In this document: positions 8,218 to 16,174 of the stretch, in pieces
How the letters are laid out: every line of letters starts with the position of its first letter
How positions within the stretch are numbered: the stretch's first letter is position 1
NCBI RefSeq assembly: GCF_033242265.1
Contig: NZ_BTFW01000001.1
Coordinates: 2,097,001 to 2,161,000 of the forward strand
DNA: 64,000 bases
Direction of reading: 5' to 3'
Source: Novosphingobium sp. IK01
Lineage (GTDB): Bacteria; Pseudomonadota; Alphaproteobacteria; Sphingomonadales; Sphingomonadaceae
The notes under the pieces: model-generated
Seen by the model: only the letters and a program-made list of their open reading frames with translations
Told to the model about the DNA's origin: nothing
The model's database searches: none
Made by a program: the position numbers and the translations under genes

Positions 8218-8498
8218 AGCACGGGAACGATGTCGGTAAAGTTGGCGATATCGGCCATCACCGCCGGGGCTTCCGGGCTGGCCAGCGCCGCGTCGATCGC
8301 CGCCTGGTCGGCAAAGCGCAACAGCACCGTCGCCGCCCAGGGCTGCGGGCCTGCCGGAAACAGCACTTCGGCCCCGATCAGGCCCAGCGGCCCCCAGGCC
8401 TTCTCGGCGAGCGGAATATGCGTCGCGGTATAATAGGCCGCATCGAAACGGGCACCTTCGTGGATGGGGTAGCTGACGATCACGGTAGCCATGGGCAT
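8199..8498 (-). CDS. EthD-domain small protein
   Basis: 99 residues. The dimeric alpha/beta-barrel EthD fold is suggested by TVIVSYPIHEGARFDAAYYTATHIPLAEKAWGPLG and the C-terminal ALASPEAPAVMADIANFTDIVPVLY. The best characterised member, EthD, is required for ETBE degradation, but most homologues have no known role. Two ATGs (8498 and 8492) are possible starts. No operon partner is visible. Confidence 0.85.
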   Translation of the reverse strand: MPMATVIVSYPIHEGARFDAAYYTATHIPLAEKAWGPLGLIGAEVLFPAGPQPWAATVLLRFADQAAIDAALASPEAPAVMADIANFTDIVPVLYRAAD

Positions 8499-8535
8499 GC
8501 TCTCACTTGAGGGAAACTAAAGACAAAACAGACAG

Positions 8536-8580
8536 TTCACAGCGTGTCTGGTCACAGCGTGTCTGGTCACGGCGCATCTG
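8536..8580. repeat. 15-bp tandem repeat carrying three in-frame stop codons
   Basis: Read on the minus strand, three 15-base units (CCAGATGCGCCGTGA, then CCAGACACGCTGTGA twice) lie at the 3' end of the CXXCW gene. Each unit ends in TGA, and since 15 is five codons all three stops are in the same frame. The first is the actual gene stop at 8567-8569. Confidence 0.85.
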
Positions 8581-9172
8581 GCACGGGAACAGGGCTGGCG
8601 GCAACAAGCGTTCCCCCCGCTTCGACCCACCCCTCGATCCCTTCATCGAACCAGCGGACGGGCGGAGCGGCCCCCTCTCGCCCGGCCCGGCCTGACGCCA
8701 AAGCCCGGGCCAGTCGCCGCGCAACATTCCAGCTCATCCAGCAATCGGCACGGCAGAACACCACCACCGGGCGCCCCGGATGGCGGCGGGCAAAACGCGC
8801 AACCGCCGCATCAAGCGCGCGCCAGAGCGCCGGCTCGGGCGGACTGAACCCGGTCTCGGGAAACCACAGCGCGCCCGCAATCGTCTCGTGCGGCTCGGCC
8901 AGCGTCCATGCCCCGGTGCGGGGATCACGCCGCGCCCCGGCGGCGGGCAGGACATCGAGAAACAGCGCATCGCGGCCCGGATGGAGCGCGCGCGCCTGCG
9001 CCGTGGTGATCGGCAAGGCCGGGGCCGGATCACGGTCCACCGGTGCGCGAAAGCGGGCGCTGCGATAGCCTTGCGCATCGAAAGGCTCCGCCTGCTGCGC
9101 CACCGCAGGCCCGCTGGCCGCAAGCAACACGAGGCACGCAATCCCCACAGCCTGTCGCAGGCGCTCCTTCAC
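8567..9172 (-). CDS. PQQ-dependent catabolism-associated CXXCW-motif (rhodanese-like) protein
   Basis: 201 residues with a signal peptide (QAVGIACLVLLAASGPAVAQQ). The rhodanese-like body contains VVVFCRADCWMSWNVARR, matching the ADCWMSWN signature of the family named for its CXXCW motif and found near PQQ-dependent dehydrogenases. FDEGIEGWVEAGG closes the domain. It presumably acts in the periplasm beside the divergent SoxYZ-like and metallohydrolase genes. The quinoprotein dehydrogenase itself is not in the window. Confidence 0.85.
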   Translation of the reverse strand: MKERLRQAVGIACLVLLAASGPAVAQQAEPFDAQGYRSARFRAPVDRDPAPALPITTAQARALHPGRDALFLDVLPAAGARRDPRTGAWTLAEPHETIAGALWFPETGFSPPEPALWRALDAAVARFARRHPGRPVVVFCRADCWMSWNVARRLARALASGRAGREGAAPPVRWFDEGIEGWVEAGGTLVAASPVPVPDAP

Positions 9173-9265
9173 GCTTCACCCTCACCCTTGGCCTATGGTG
9201 CAATTGTAGGCCGGGCCGCCACGGGCGCAATGGAGTCCTTGGTATGATGGAACAGGGGTAAGATT

Positions 9266-10000
9266 TTGGCCCAAGTGCTTCCCGCCGATCCCTTGCGCTC
9301 GCCGATGTGGGAGAACCACGCGGCCTGGCTGTTCGGCACGGCGCCTGTCCGCTTCGACGACATGGTGACCCTGCTCATGCCCGAGGTCACCGAAAACCAG
9401 CACGTCTTCCCCATCACCGTCGATGCGCGCGCCGTGCCCGGCGTGCAGCGCATCGTCGTGCTGATGGACCTCAACCCGCTGCCGCTGGCCATCGACCATG
9501 CCCCGCAAGGCGGGCGGGGCTATGTCGCGCTGCGCGTGAAGCTCGACCAGCGCACGCCCGTGCGCGCCGCCGCGCTCGATGGCCAGGGCCTCTGGCATGT
9601 TGCCGGGCGCTGGATCGATGCGGCGGGCGGGGGCTGCTCGGCCCCGCCGGTCAGCCGCGTCAAGGGCGACTGGGCGCAGCATCTGGGCGAAATGCGGGGC
9701 GGCCTCTGGCGTGAATCCGGGGCGGCACCGGGAGACTGGCGGGCGCGCGTGTGCGTGCGCCACCCGATGGACACCGGCTTCGTGGATTCGATTCCGGCCT
9801 ACAACCTCGAAACCATGACCGTGACCGACGCGCGCGGCACCGCGCTGGGCAAGATGACGATCAACGGCTCGGTCAGCGAGGACCCGGCCTTTACCCTGAT
9901 CCTGCCCGGAGACGCCCGCCCGCCCTTCGCGATCCACATGGCCGACAGCAATGGCCGCCTGTTCGACGGCATGCTGCACCCGCAGGAGCCCGCCCAATGA
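9266..10000 (+). CDS. Quinoprotein dehydrogenase-associated SoxYZ-like carrier protein
   Basis: 244 residues. It has the fused SoxY-like plus SoxZ-like layout seen next to quinoprotein dehydrogenases. The N-terminal half has ENQHVFPITVDARAVPGVQ and, after the SoxY-like part, GGGCSAPP with the conserved Cys. The C-terminal half has VRHPMDTGFVDSIPAYNLE, typical of SoxZ-type domains. The start is a TTG at 9266 with AGGGG ahead; an in-frame TGA at 9245-9247 prevents any long extension. As read, the protein has no signal peptide, although family members are normally periplasmic. Overlaps the next gene by 4 bases. Confidence 0.85.
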   Translation: MAQVLPADPLRSPMWENHAAWLFGTAPVRFDDMVTLLMPEVTENQHVFPITVDARAVPGVQRIVVLMDLNPLPLAIDHAPQGGRGYVALRVKLDQRTPVRAAALDGQGLWHVAGRWIDAAGGGCSAPPVSRVKGDWAQHLGEMRGGLWRESGAAPGDWRARVCVRHPMDTGFVDSIPAYNLETMTVTDARGTALGKMTINGSVSEDPAFTLILPGDARPPFAIHMADSNGRLFDGMLHPQEPAQ

Positions 10001-10977
10001 AGCTCTCGCGCCGCTCCCTGCTCTGCCTGACCGCAGCCCTTCCGATCCCCTTTGCGCTGCGAGCCTCCCCGGCCCGCGCCGAACCTTTCGCCGGGGCCTA
10101 CGACATCACCGCCAGCCCCATCGGCGAGGGCATCTGGCTCGTGCGCGGCGCCGACGAGGCCATTGCCTTTGCCAATGGCGGGGCCATCGCCAATGCCGTG
10201 ATCCTGTCCTGCCCGGAAGGCGGGGCGATCCTGTTCGATTGCGGCCCTTCGCTGCGCTATGCGCAAGGGCTGGCCGCGCTGGCCCGCAAGCTCACCGGCG
10301 GCCCCGTCCGCCGCGTGTTCATCAGCCACCTGCACCCCGATCATGCGCTGGGCGCGGGCGCCTTCGACCCGGCGATCCTGGCCGCCCTGCCCGCCACCCG
10401 CACCGATCTGGCCGCCGATGGCGAGGGGTTTTCCGATGCGATGTACCGCATCCTCGCCGACTGGATGCGCGGCACCAATCTGGCGCTGCCGGGCCTTGCC
10501 GTCAGCCCCGGCCCGCTCACCGTGGGCGGGCGCAAGCTCACCGCGCTCGCGCTTTCGGGCCATTCCCATGCCGATCTCGTGCTGGTCGACGAAGCCAGCG
10601 GCACCGTGCTGGCAGGCGATCTGGTGTTCCACGACCGCGCGCCCGCCACGCCCCACGCCGATCTCGCGCTCTGGCGCGCCAGCCTCGACCAGTTGGCCGC
10701 CCTGCCCCGGCGCCAGCTCGTTCCCGGCCATGGCCCGCTCGACACCGATGGCCGCGCGATCAGCCAGACCCGCGACTGGCTCGACTGGCTCGAACCGGCA
10801 CTCAACGGAGCCGTGAGCCAGGGCCTCGACATGGCCGAGGCAGGCCAGATGCCGATCCCCGGGCGTTTCTCCACCCTGAAGATGGCCCGCTACGAACTGA
10901 CCCGCAGCGTCTCGCACTTCTACCCCGCCATCGAAGCCATGCGCCTGCCGCGCATCGACAGCCCGGCGCAGGGTTAA
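9997..10977 (+). CDS. Quinoprotein relay system zinc metallohydrolase
   Basis: 326 residues in the metallo-beta-lactamase fold. The N-terminus has a twin-arginine-like or Sec signal (LSRRSLLCLTAALPIPFALR...ARAEP). Zinc motifs are ISHLHPDHALGAGAF (HxHxDH), ALSGHSHADLVLVD and LVPGHGPL. Proteins of this set (SoxH-like) occur with SoxYZ-like carriers beside PQQ dehydrogenases and are thought to take part in an electron or sulfur relay; the reaction is not established. ATGA overlap with the carrier gene indicates coupling. Confidence 0.87.
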   Translation: MKLSRRSLLCLTAALPIPFALRASPARAEPFAGAYDITASPIGEGIWLVRGADEAIAFANGGAIANAVILSCPEGGAILFDCGPSLRYAQGLAALARKLTGGPVRRVFISHLHPDHALGAGAFDPAILAALPATRTDLAADGEGFSDAMYRILADWMRGTNLALPGLAVSPGPLTVGGRKLTALALSGHSHADLVLVDEASGTVLAGDLVFHDRAPATPHADLALWRASLDQLAALPRRQLVPGHGPLDTDGRAISQTRDWLDWLEPALNGAVSQGLDMAEAGQMPIPGRFSTLKMARYELTRSVSHFYPAIEAMRLPRIDSPAQG

Positions 10978-10992
10978 GCTTCAGGGGTATTC

Positions 10993-11631
10993 TCAGGCAG
11001 CCAGTGGCGCACTCTTTTCGCAGCGTTCCTTGGCGGCCTTGTTGCCGCCCCCGCCCAGCATCGTGGCCGCCACGAACCCGGCGATGACGAGAACGACGAA
11101 CCCGGCCGTCACCAGCCCCAGATACTTGTCGATGAAGCGCTTGATCGGCGCCCCGAACAGGCGGAACAGCACGCCCACGATCATGAAGCTGATCGTGCGC
11201 GAAACCACGCTGGCCAGAATGAACGGCACCAGCGGCATGCCGATGAAACCCGCCGTGATCGTCAGCAGCTTGAAGGGGATCGGGGTCGCCCCCTTGATCA
11301 CGATGATCTCCACCCCATACTCGCGCAAATAGCAGGCCGCCTTGGGGAAACTTTCCGAAAGGTGGAGCAGCGCGAGCAGTTGCGTGCCCACGCTGTCGTA
11401 GAGGAAGTGCCCGATCGCATAGCCCAGAAGCCCGCCCAGCACCGATCCGGCGGTGGCCATCGCGGCATAGCGCACCGCCTTCTTCGGCTCGGCCAGGCAC
11501 ATCAGCCCCAGCAGCGGATGGGGCGGAACGGGAAAGAAGCTGGCTTCCATGAACGCGAACAGGAACAGCCACCAGGCGGCCCGGGGATGTGCGGCCTTGG
11601 CCAGGGTCCAGTCATAAAGGCGGCGCAACAT
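10993..11631 (-). CDS. YqaA/DedA-type (VTT domain) membrane protein
   Basis: 212 residues with about five membrane segments. The family features are FAFMEASFFPVPPHPLLGLMCL (short re-entrant region with the E and P residues), GYAIGHFLYDSVG and VIKGATPIPFKLLTITAGFIGM, the DedA-like loop with conserved G/P. DedA-family proteins are linked to lipid flipping and membrane homeostasis. The small C-terminal tail is hydrophilic and Lys-rich. The gene is convergent with the metallohydrolase gene and has no operon partner. Confidence 0.88.
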   Translation of the reverse strand: MLRRLYDWTLAKAAHPRAAWWLFLFAFMEASFFPVPPHPLLGLMCLAEPKKAVRYAAMATAGSVLGGLLGYAIGHFLYDSVGTQLLALLHLSESFPKAACYLREYGVEIIVIKGATPIPFKLLTITAGFIGMPLVPFILASVVSRTISFMIVGVLFRLFGAPIKRFIDKYLGLVTAGFVVLVIAGFVAATMLGGGGNKAAKERCEKSAPLAA

Positions 11632-12090
11632 GCTCTTTTCGTATCCCGTCTTGGCCTCGTCGCGCCCTTACCTAGTCGAGCACACCGGAAACCACCAGAA
11701 GCCTTTGTTCCGGTCACAGGCCCCTGTGCAAACATTTGGCGCAGGCATTTGACACTGGCATTTCCCGATCCGGTCAGGTGGCCGGGCGACAGGCCGCATC
11801 CGGCCATGCGGGCGCGCCCGGCACGCGGAGAACCGGCCCTTCGCGCGCAACCCATCGCAGCCCTACGCCGCTCCATCGCCATTTTTTTGCGCGTCTCTCG
11901 GGAACCCCTCCCGCGCTGCTGCATTTGAGGGGGCACATGAGGGTGGTTTAAACCGGGAAATGGAAGCGATGACAACTGATGTAGTTGTTTTTCTGCAACA
12001 CTTCGCGTGTCTGTCCGCTTGCATGAACTTAATGGAGCCGGTAGACAACCGCCACGACGTGGCATGATCTCGCACAAAAGGGGAAACGTA
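11632..12090. other. Intergenic region upstream of ompA
   Basis: 459 bases without a convincing gene; short open frames on both strands lack family features or binding sites. A weak hairpin ACAACT-gatgt-AGTTGT followed by a T-run lies at 11973-11994 and could be a leader structure or minor terminator. The stretch 11940-12030 is AT-richer and probably holds the ompA promoter and a long 5' leader. AGGGGA just before 12091 is the ompA binding site. Confidence 0.4.
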
Positions 12091-13197
12091 ATGCGGAAAC
12101 TGATCCTGGGCGTTGCCTTGGCATCAAGCGCACTGGCGTCGCCTGCCCTTGCTCGCAGCAAGAGCTGGTACGTTGAAGGCGATGGCGGCGTAATGCTGCA
12201 AGAAAACACCGACGTGAAGGTCAACGGCACCAGCAACGCGGCAACCTACGACAGCAAGACCGGCTACGACTTCGGCGGCATCGTCGGTTACGACTTCGGT
12301 GGCTTCCGCCTCGAAGCCGAAGGCAGCTATCGCCGCTCGAAGGCCGACAACCTGCTGAACAACAGCACGGGCGTCGCCTACTACCGTGACAATGGCGAAA
12401 TCGCCGGTCACGCCAGCGCGCTCAGCTTCATGGGCAATGCCCTGATCGACTTCGGTCCCGACGACGGCCTCCAGGGCTTCATCGGCGGCGGCGTCGGCGT
12501 TGCCAAGGTCGACTACGGTGTGACCACCGCGGCCGGCATCCTCGACGATTCGGACACCCGCTTTGCGTGGCAGGTTCTGGCCGGCGTTCGCGCTCCGGTC
12601 AGCAAGCACATCGACGTGGGTCTGAAGTATCGCTTCTTCAACGTCAGCAACGTGAACCTCGTGGGTTCGTCGGGCAGCTGGGCCGGTGCCGATATCTCGG
12701 GCCGCTTCCGCTCGCACTCGATCCTGGGCACGCTGACCTACAACTTCGGTGGCGAAGAAGCGGCTCCCCCGCCGCCCCCGCCGCCCCCGCCGCCGCCCCC
12801 GCCGCCTCCGCCCCCCCCGCCGCCTCCGCCGCCCCCGGCTCCGGTGTGCAACAAGGGCCCGTACATCGTGTTCTTCGACTGGAACAAGTCGGACATCACG
12901 CCTGAAGCGGCGACCATTCTCGACAACGCCATCACCCAGTATGGCAACTGCGAGACCGTTCCGATCATGCTGGCCGGCTACACCGACCGTTCGGGCACGC
13001 CCAAGTACAACCTTGGCCTCTCGAAGCGTCGTAACGAATCGGTCCAGGCTTACCTGACCGCGCACGGTGTCCCCGCTGCGTCGATCACCAGCCAGGCCTT
13101 CGGCGAAGCCAACCCGCGCGTTCCGACCGCCGACGGCGTTCGCGAACTCCAGAACCGTCGCGTGGAAATCACCTACGGTCCGGGTTCGGGCAACTGA
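12091..13197 (+). CDS. OmpA-family outer membrane protein
   Basis: 368 residues. Signal peptide at residues 1-22 (KLILGVALASSALASPALA), then an eight-strand beta-barrel-like domain (GYDFGGIVGYDFGGFRLE, LKYRFFNVSNVNL, LGTLTYNFGGE). A run of 24 consecutive prolines (12766-12837) follows, then the OmpA-like peptidoglycan-binding domain (YIVFFDWNKSDITPEA, LAGYTDRSGTPKYNLGLSKRR, NRRVEITYGPG). It anchors the outer membrane to peptidoglycan. Codon choice is strongly biased, consistent with high expression. A hairpin and a classical terminator follow. Confidence 0.95.
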   Translation: MRKLILGVALASSALASPALARSKSWYVEGDGGVMLQENTDVKVNGTSNAATYDSKTGYDFGGIVGYDFGGFRLEAEGSYRRSKADNLLNNSTGVAYYRDNGEIAGHASALSFMGNALIDFGPDDGLQGFIGGGVGVAKVDYGVTTAAGILDDSDTRFAWQVLAGVRAPVSKHIDVGLKYRFFNVSNVNLVGSSGSWAGADISGRFRSHSILGTLTYNFGGEEAAPPPPPPPPPPPPPPPPPPPPPPPPAPVCNKGPYIVFFDWNKSDITPEAATILDNAITQYGNCETVPIMLAGYTDRSGTPKYNLGLSKRRNESVQAYLTAHGVPAASITSQAFGEANPRVPTADGVRELQNRRVEITYGPGSGN

Positions 13198-13203
13198 GTT
13201 CAG

Positions 13204-13229
13204 TGTTCGGGCCCCAACCGGCCCGAACA
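13204..13229. other. Hairpin immediately after ompA
   Basis: A perfect 10-bp inverted repeat, TGTTCGGGCC and GGCCCGAACA, around a 6-base loop, starts 7 bases after the ompA stop. It has no T-run. It may protect the 3' end of the abundant ompA mRNA or act with the following terminator. Confidence 0.7.
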
Positions 13230-13250
13230 CCAGACTTAGCCAAAACGAAG

Positions 13251-13279
13251 AGGGGCCGGAGAAATCCGGCCCCTTTTTG
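13251..13279 (+). terminator. Rho-independent terminator of ompA
   Basis: A 10-bp perfect stem, AGGGGCCGGA and TCCGGCCCCT, with a GAAA tetraloop is followed by a T-run (CCCCTTTTTG). Position and form fit a strong intrinsic terminator for ompA. Confidence 0.93.
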
Positions 13280-13343
13280 TTGGTCTTGCCACTGCCCTTC
13301 ACCCCCGCGCGCCTCCCCAGGCCTCCTTCAGGACACCCCTCCC

Positions 13344-13907
13344 ATGCGCACCGCCCCTTTCTCCCGTGTCGCCATGCTGGCCACGGGCCTTGCCACCGCC
13401 CTGTCGCTGGCCGGTTGCACCACCGACGGCCCGAAGAGCACGCCTGCCCCCAAGGCGCAGGTCGTTGCCAATGCCTCGCTGATGCTCGCCAATGGCGCCA
13501 GCGCGGGCACCGCCGAACTGCTCCAGTTTCCCGGCGGCTATCGCGTCCATGTCGATGCCCGTGGCCTGACGCCGGGCGTTCACGGCATTCACCTGCACAC
13601 GACCGGCAAGTGTGACGCGCCCGGCTTCACCACCGCCGGTGGCCACCTCAACCCCGAAGGCCGCCAGCACGGCGCCGACAACCCGGCTGGCGCCCACATG
13701 GGCGACCTGACCAACCTGACCGTGGCAGCCGACGGCACCGGCGCGCTCGATTTCACGCTCCATGGCGGCGCCGATACCACCGGCCCGGCCCTGTTCGATG
13801 CCGATGGCACCGCCCTCGTCATCCACGCCGCCCCCGACGACTACAAGACCGACCCGAGCGGCAACAGCGGCGCGCGGCTGGCCTGCGGCGTCTTTGTCCG
13901 GCAGTAA
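13344..13907 (+). CDS. sodC: Cu/Zn superoxide dismutase-family lipoprotein
   Basis: 187 residues. The N-terminus is a lipoprotein signal (TGLATALSLAGC, lipobox LAGC). The SOD fold shows the copper and zinc ligands in order: GIHLHTTGKCDAPGF (H-x-H), AGGHLNP, AHMGDL (His and Asp) and LVIHAAPDDY, with Cys in KCDAP and LACGVF for the disulfide. It should dismutate superoxide in the periplasm, attached to a membrane. The start at 13344 fits the signal peptide, though the frame is open further upstream into the ompA terminator. Confidence 0.92.
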   Translation: MRTAPFSRVAMLATGLATALSLAGCTTDGPKSTPAPKAQVVANASLMLANGASAGTAELLQFPGGYRVHVDARGLTPGVHGIHLHTTGKCDAPGFTTAGGHLNPEGRQHGADNPAGAHMGDLTNLTVAADGTGALDFTLHGGADTTGPALFDADGTALVIHAAPDDYKTDPSGNSGARLACGVFVRQ

Positions 13908-13949
13908 GCACGCGCGTGTTCTGATTTTCAAAGGTATTGAAGAACAAGG

Positions 13950-14014
13950 GATAACGCAGGGGGCAGGGCCCCCTGCACCCCATTATCTTTGGATGGGGCA
14001 GTGCCTCTGGTCAG
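13950..14014. repeat. Dispersed GGGGCC-type hairpin repeat, copy 1
   Basis: GCAGGGGGCAGGGCCCCCTGC forms a hairpin and is followed by ACCCCATTATCTTTGG and a partial inverted copy (GGATGGGGCAGTGCC). Related copies lie at 39312-39424 and 46784-46830. It sits between the convergent SOD and TonB genes, where it may also terminate transcription. Confidence 0.75.
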
Positions 14015-14787
14015 GGCGCCCACCAGCGCTGCTCCCAGCCGTAATCCGCCGCCACCGGGTTCCCGTCGCGATCCAGCGCCGGGCGAAAGCGGAAGCGTTG
14101 GAGCGCGAGGCGGCAGGTGATCGCATCGGCTTCGTCGTTGCCGCTCGGGGCGTGGATGCGGCATCCGGTCGGATGGCCATCGGTTCCCACGCGCAAGACG
14201 ATGATCACCCGCTTTCCGGCGCGATCGGCGCGGCCTTGCGGCGGATAGTCGCGCGCGGCGGTAATGTCTCCGGCGGTCTTGACCGGCTTGCTTGCCCCGC
14301 CCCCGCCGCCCATGCCGTCTCCGCTGCCACCCGCCCCGGTGCCGTTTCCGGCAAGGCCGCCCCCGGTGCCCGCCCCGCTGGCCCCCGCGCCAGACAGGGT
14401 CTGGTTGCCATCGGCAGCAACCCGCGCCGCCGGAGGAGCGGCCAGCACGAAACGCGGCGGCGGGGCGGCAACGGCGATGGGCCGTGCCTTGCGCCCCATC
14501 GCACCGGTCGCGCCCGCGCTCTGGCGCGCAGCAGCGCGGGGATGGGGGGCCGGGGCCGTTGCAGGCGGTTCGAGCGGGATCGCCTCGGCCACGAGGCCGG
14601 GCAGGGATTCCCGCACGAGCGCCACCACCCCGCCCGCCAGCCCATGAACCAGCGCCCAGATCAGGCCGACATGCAGCAAGGCCACCAGCACAGCCACCGC
14701 GACCGTGCGCCCTCGCCCCTCGGGGAGGGCAAGGCCCCAGAAAAATCGACCGGAGATCGGGGGACGAATCATGGCCCGTACCAACAC
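14011..14787 (-). CDS. TonB-family protein
   Basis: About 258 residues. One membrane segment near the N-terminus (TVAVAVLVALLHVGLIWALVHG), a long Pro/Ala/Gly-rich periplasmic spacer, and a C-terminal TonB-like domain with RDYPPQGRADRAGKRVIIVLRVGTDGHPTGCRI and FRFRPALDRDGNPVAADYGWEQ. It would energise outer-membrane receptors or act as a TonB paralogue. The start is uncertain: GTG at 14787 with AAGGA close ahead, or ATG at 14772. No exbB/exbD or receptor gene is adjacent. Confidence 0.8.
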   Translation of the reverse strand: MLVRAMIRPPISGRFFWGLALPEGRGRTVAVAVLVALLHVGLIWALVHGLAGGVVALVRESLPGLVAEAIPLEPPATAPAPHPRAAARQSAGATGAMGRKARPIAVAAPPPRFVLAAPPAARVAADGNQTLSGAGASGAGTGGGLAGNGTGAGGSGDGMGGGGGASKPVKTAGDITAARDYPPQGRADRAGKRVIIVLRVGTDGHPTGCRIHAPSGNDEADAITCRLALQRFRFRPALDRDGNPVAADYGWEQRWWAP

Positions 14788-15009
14788 ATTCCTTCGGTAA
14801 AACCCGAAACCGGGCCCGGTTCCCGGCCATCGGCTTCATCGGGTCGACAAGCCAGGGCGTGGCCGCCAGGAGACAGAACAGCCCCCATCCGGGCAAATCG
14901 CATGATCGGGTGTATCGCGGCCTGACCGGATAGGCTAGGCTGGCGCCCTGTAAACATCGGGTTCCGGACACATGGTCCGGCGCGGCCGAAGGACCGCCGA
15001 GATTGGATC

Positions 15010-15357
15010 ATGCGAATTCTGGTTGTCGAGGACGAGCCCTTGCTCGCAATGCTGCTGGAAGAGAACCTTGCGGATCTCGGCCATGATGCGGTGACGGCGG
15101 TCGCCACGGTCGATCAGGCGCTCTGCGCGCTCGATCAGGGGCCCGTCGATGCCGCGCTGCTCGATTTCTCGCTGGGCAGCGACACCACCTCGGTTCCCGT
15201 GGCCCTGCGCCTGCGCGAAGAGGGCACGCCGTTCTTCTATCTCTCGGGCCATGCCTCGTTCGATCCCGATGCGGGCGCGCCCGAGGCGCCGCTGCTGGCC
15301 AAGCCGGTCAGCCTCGACGCGCTGCGCGATGCGCTGTCCTCGCTCGCCAGCACCTGA
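15010..15357 (+). CDS. Single-domain response regulator
   Basis: 115 residues, a lone receiver. MRILVVEDEPLLAMLLEENLADLGH gives the acidic pocket, AALLDFSLGSDTTSVP the phosphoacceptor Asp, PFFYLSGHAS the Ser switch position and LLAKPVSLDAL the Lys. No output domain is present, so it probably works by protein contact in a phosphorelay or as a phosphate sink. No kinase is adjacent. It faces away from the TonB gene, leaving about 220 bases for both promoters. Confidence 0.87.
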   Translation: MRILVVEDEPLLAMLLEENLADLGHDAVTAVATVDQALCALDQGPVDAALLDFSLGSDTTSVPVALRLREEGTPFFYLSGHASFDPDAGAPEAPLLAKPVSLDALRDALSSLAST

Positions 15358-15364
15358 GCGCCCT

Positions 15365-16174
15365 TCAGCTTTCCAGAAAACTGTCCCCCCGCGCAAGGCT
15401 GACCAGCCGCAGGCCATGATCGCGCGCACGGTCGGCCGCCAGGGTCGAGGCCGCCGAAACGGTGACCAGCAAGCCCACCCCGGCAATCACCGCCTTCTGC
15501 ACCAGTTCGAAGCTGCACCGCGCAGTCAGCACGACGAAACCGCTCGCCGGATCGGCCCCCGCGCGGGCCAGCGCGCCGATCAGCTTGTCGAAGGCATTGT
15601 GGCGGCCCACGTCCTCGCGCACGGTCAGGATCGTGCCATCGGGCGCACAAAAAGCCGCAGCATGGGCCGCCCGCGTGGCCCGGCCCAGCCGCTGGTGATC
15701 GCCCAGCGCCGCCGTCGCCCGGAAAATCGCCGCATCCGCAATATCCTCGCGCGGCTGCACCTGCGGCAAGGGCCGCAGGACCTGTTCGAGACTCTCGATT
15801 CCGCAGAGCCCGCAACTCCCCTCGGCCAGCCGCAACCGCGCGCGTTCGAGCAGGGGCGCCGCCGCATCGAGCGCCAGATTGATCCGCAGCATCCAGCCGC
15901 GCCCCGGAATCTCCGCCTCCTGCGCCGACACGAAAGCCGCAGGGTCGGCGATCAACTGCTCCGACAGGCAGAAGCCCAGCGCATAGTCTTCCAGATCGGC
16001 GGGCGTGGCCATCATCACGGCATAGCCCATGCCGTTGATCTCGATGGCCACGGGCGCTTCCTCGGCCAGCGCGCGGGTGATCGGCACGCTGGCGGCGCCA
16101 TCGGCGAAATGCTCGGCAAAGGCGCGCGGACTGGCGCCTTTCACCTGATCGACAGTCACGGCTAACTCCTTCAT
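15365..16174 (-). CDS. fdhD: Formate dehydrogenase accessory sulfurtransferase FdhD
   Basis: 269 residues. FdhD passes sulfur from IscS to the molybdenum cofactor of formate dehydrogenases. EEAPVAIEINGMGYAVMMATPADLEDYALGFCLSE is the family N-terminal block. SCGLCGIESLEQ carries the CxxC used in sulfur relay, and VREDVGRHNAFDKLIG is the most conserved family motif. The stop of mobA overlaps its ATG by 4 bases (16171-16174). No formate dehydrogenase structural gene is next to it. Confidence 0.94.
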   Translation of the reverse strand: MKELAVTVDQVKGASPRAFAEHFADGAASVPITRALAEEAPVAIEINGMGYAVMMATPADLEDYALGFCLSEQLIADPAAFVSAQEAEIPGRGWMLRINLALDAAAPLLERARLRLAEGSCGLCGIESLEQVLRPLPQVQPREDIADAAIFRATAALGDHQRLGRATRAAHAAAFCAPDGTILTVREDVGRHNAFDKLIGALARAGADPASGFVVLTARCSFELVQKAVIAGVGLLVTVSAASTLAADRARDHGLRLVSLARGDSFLES

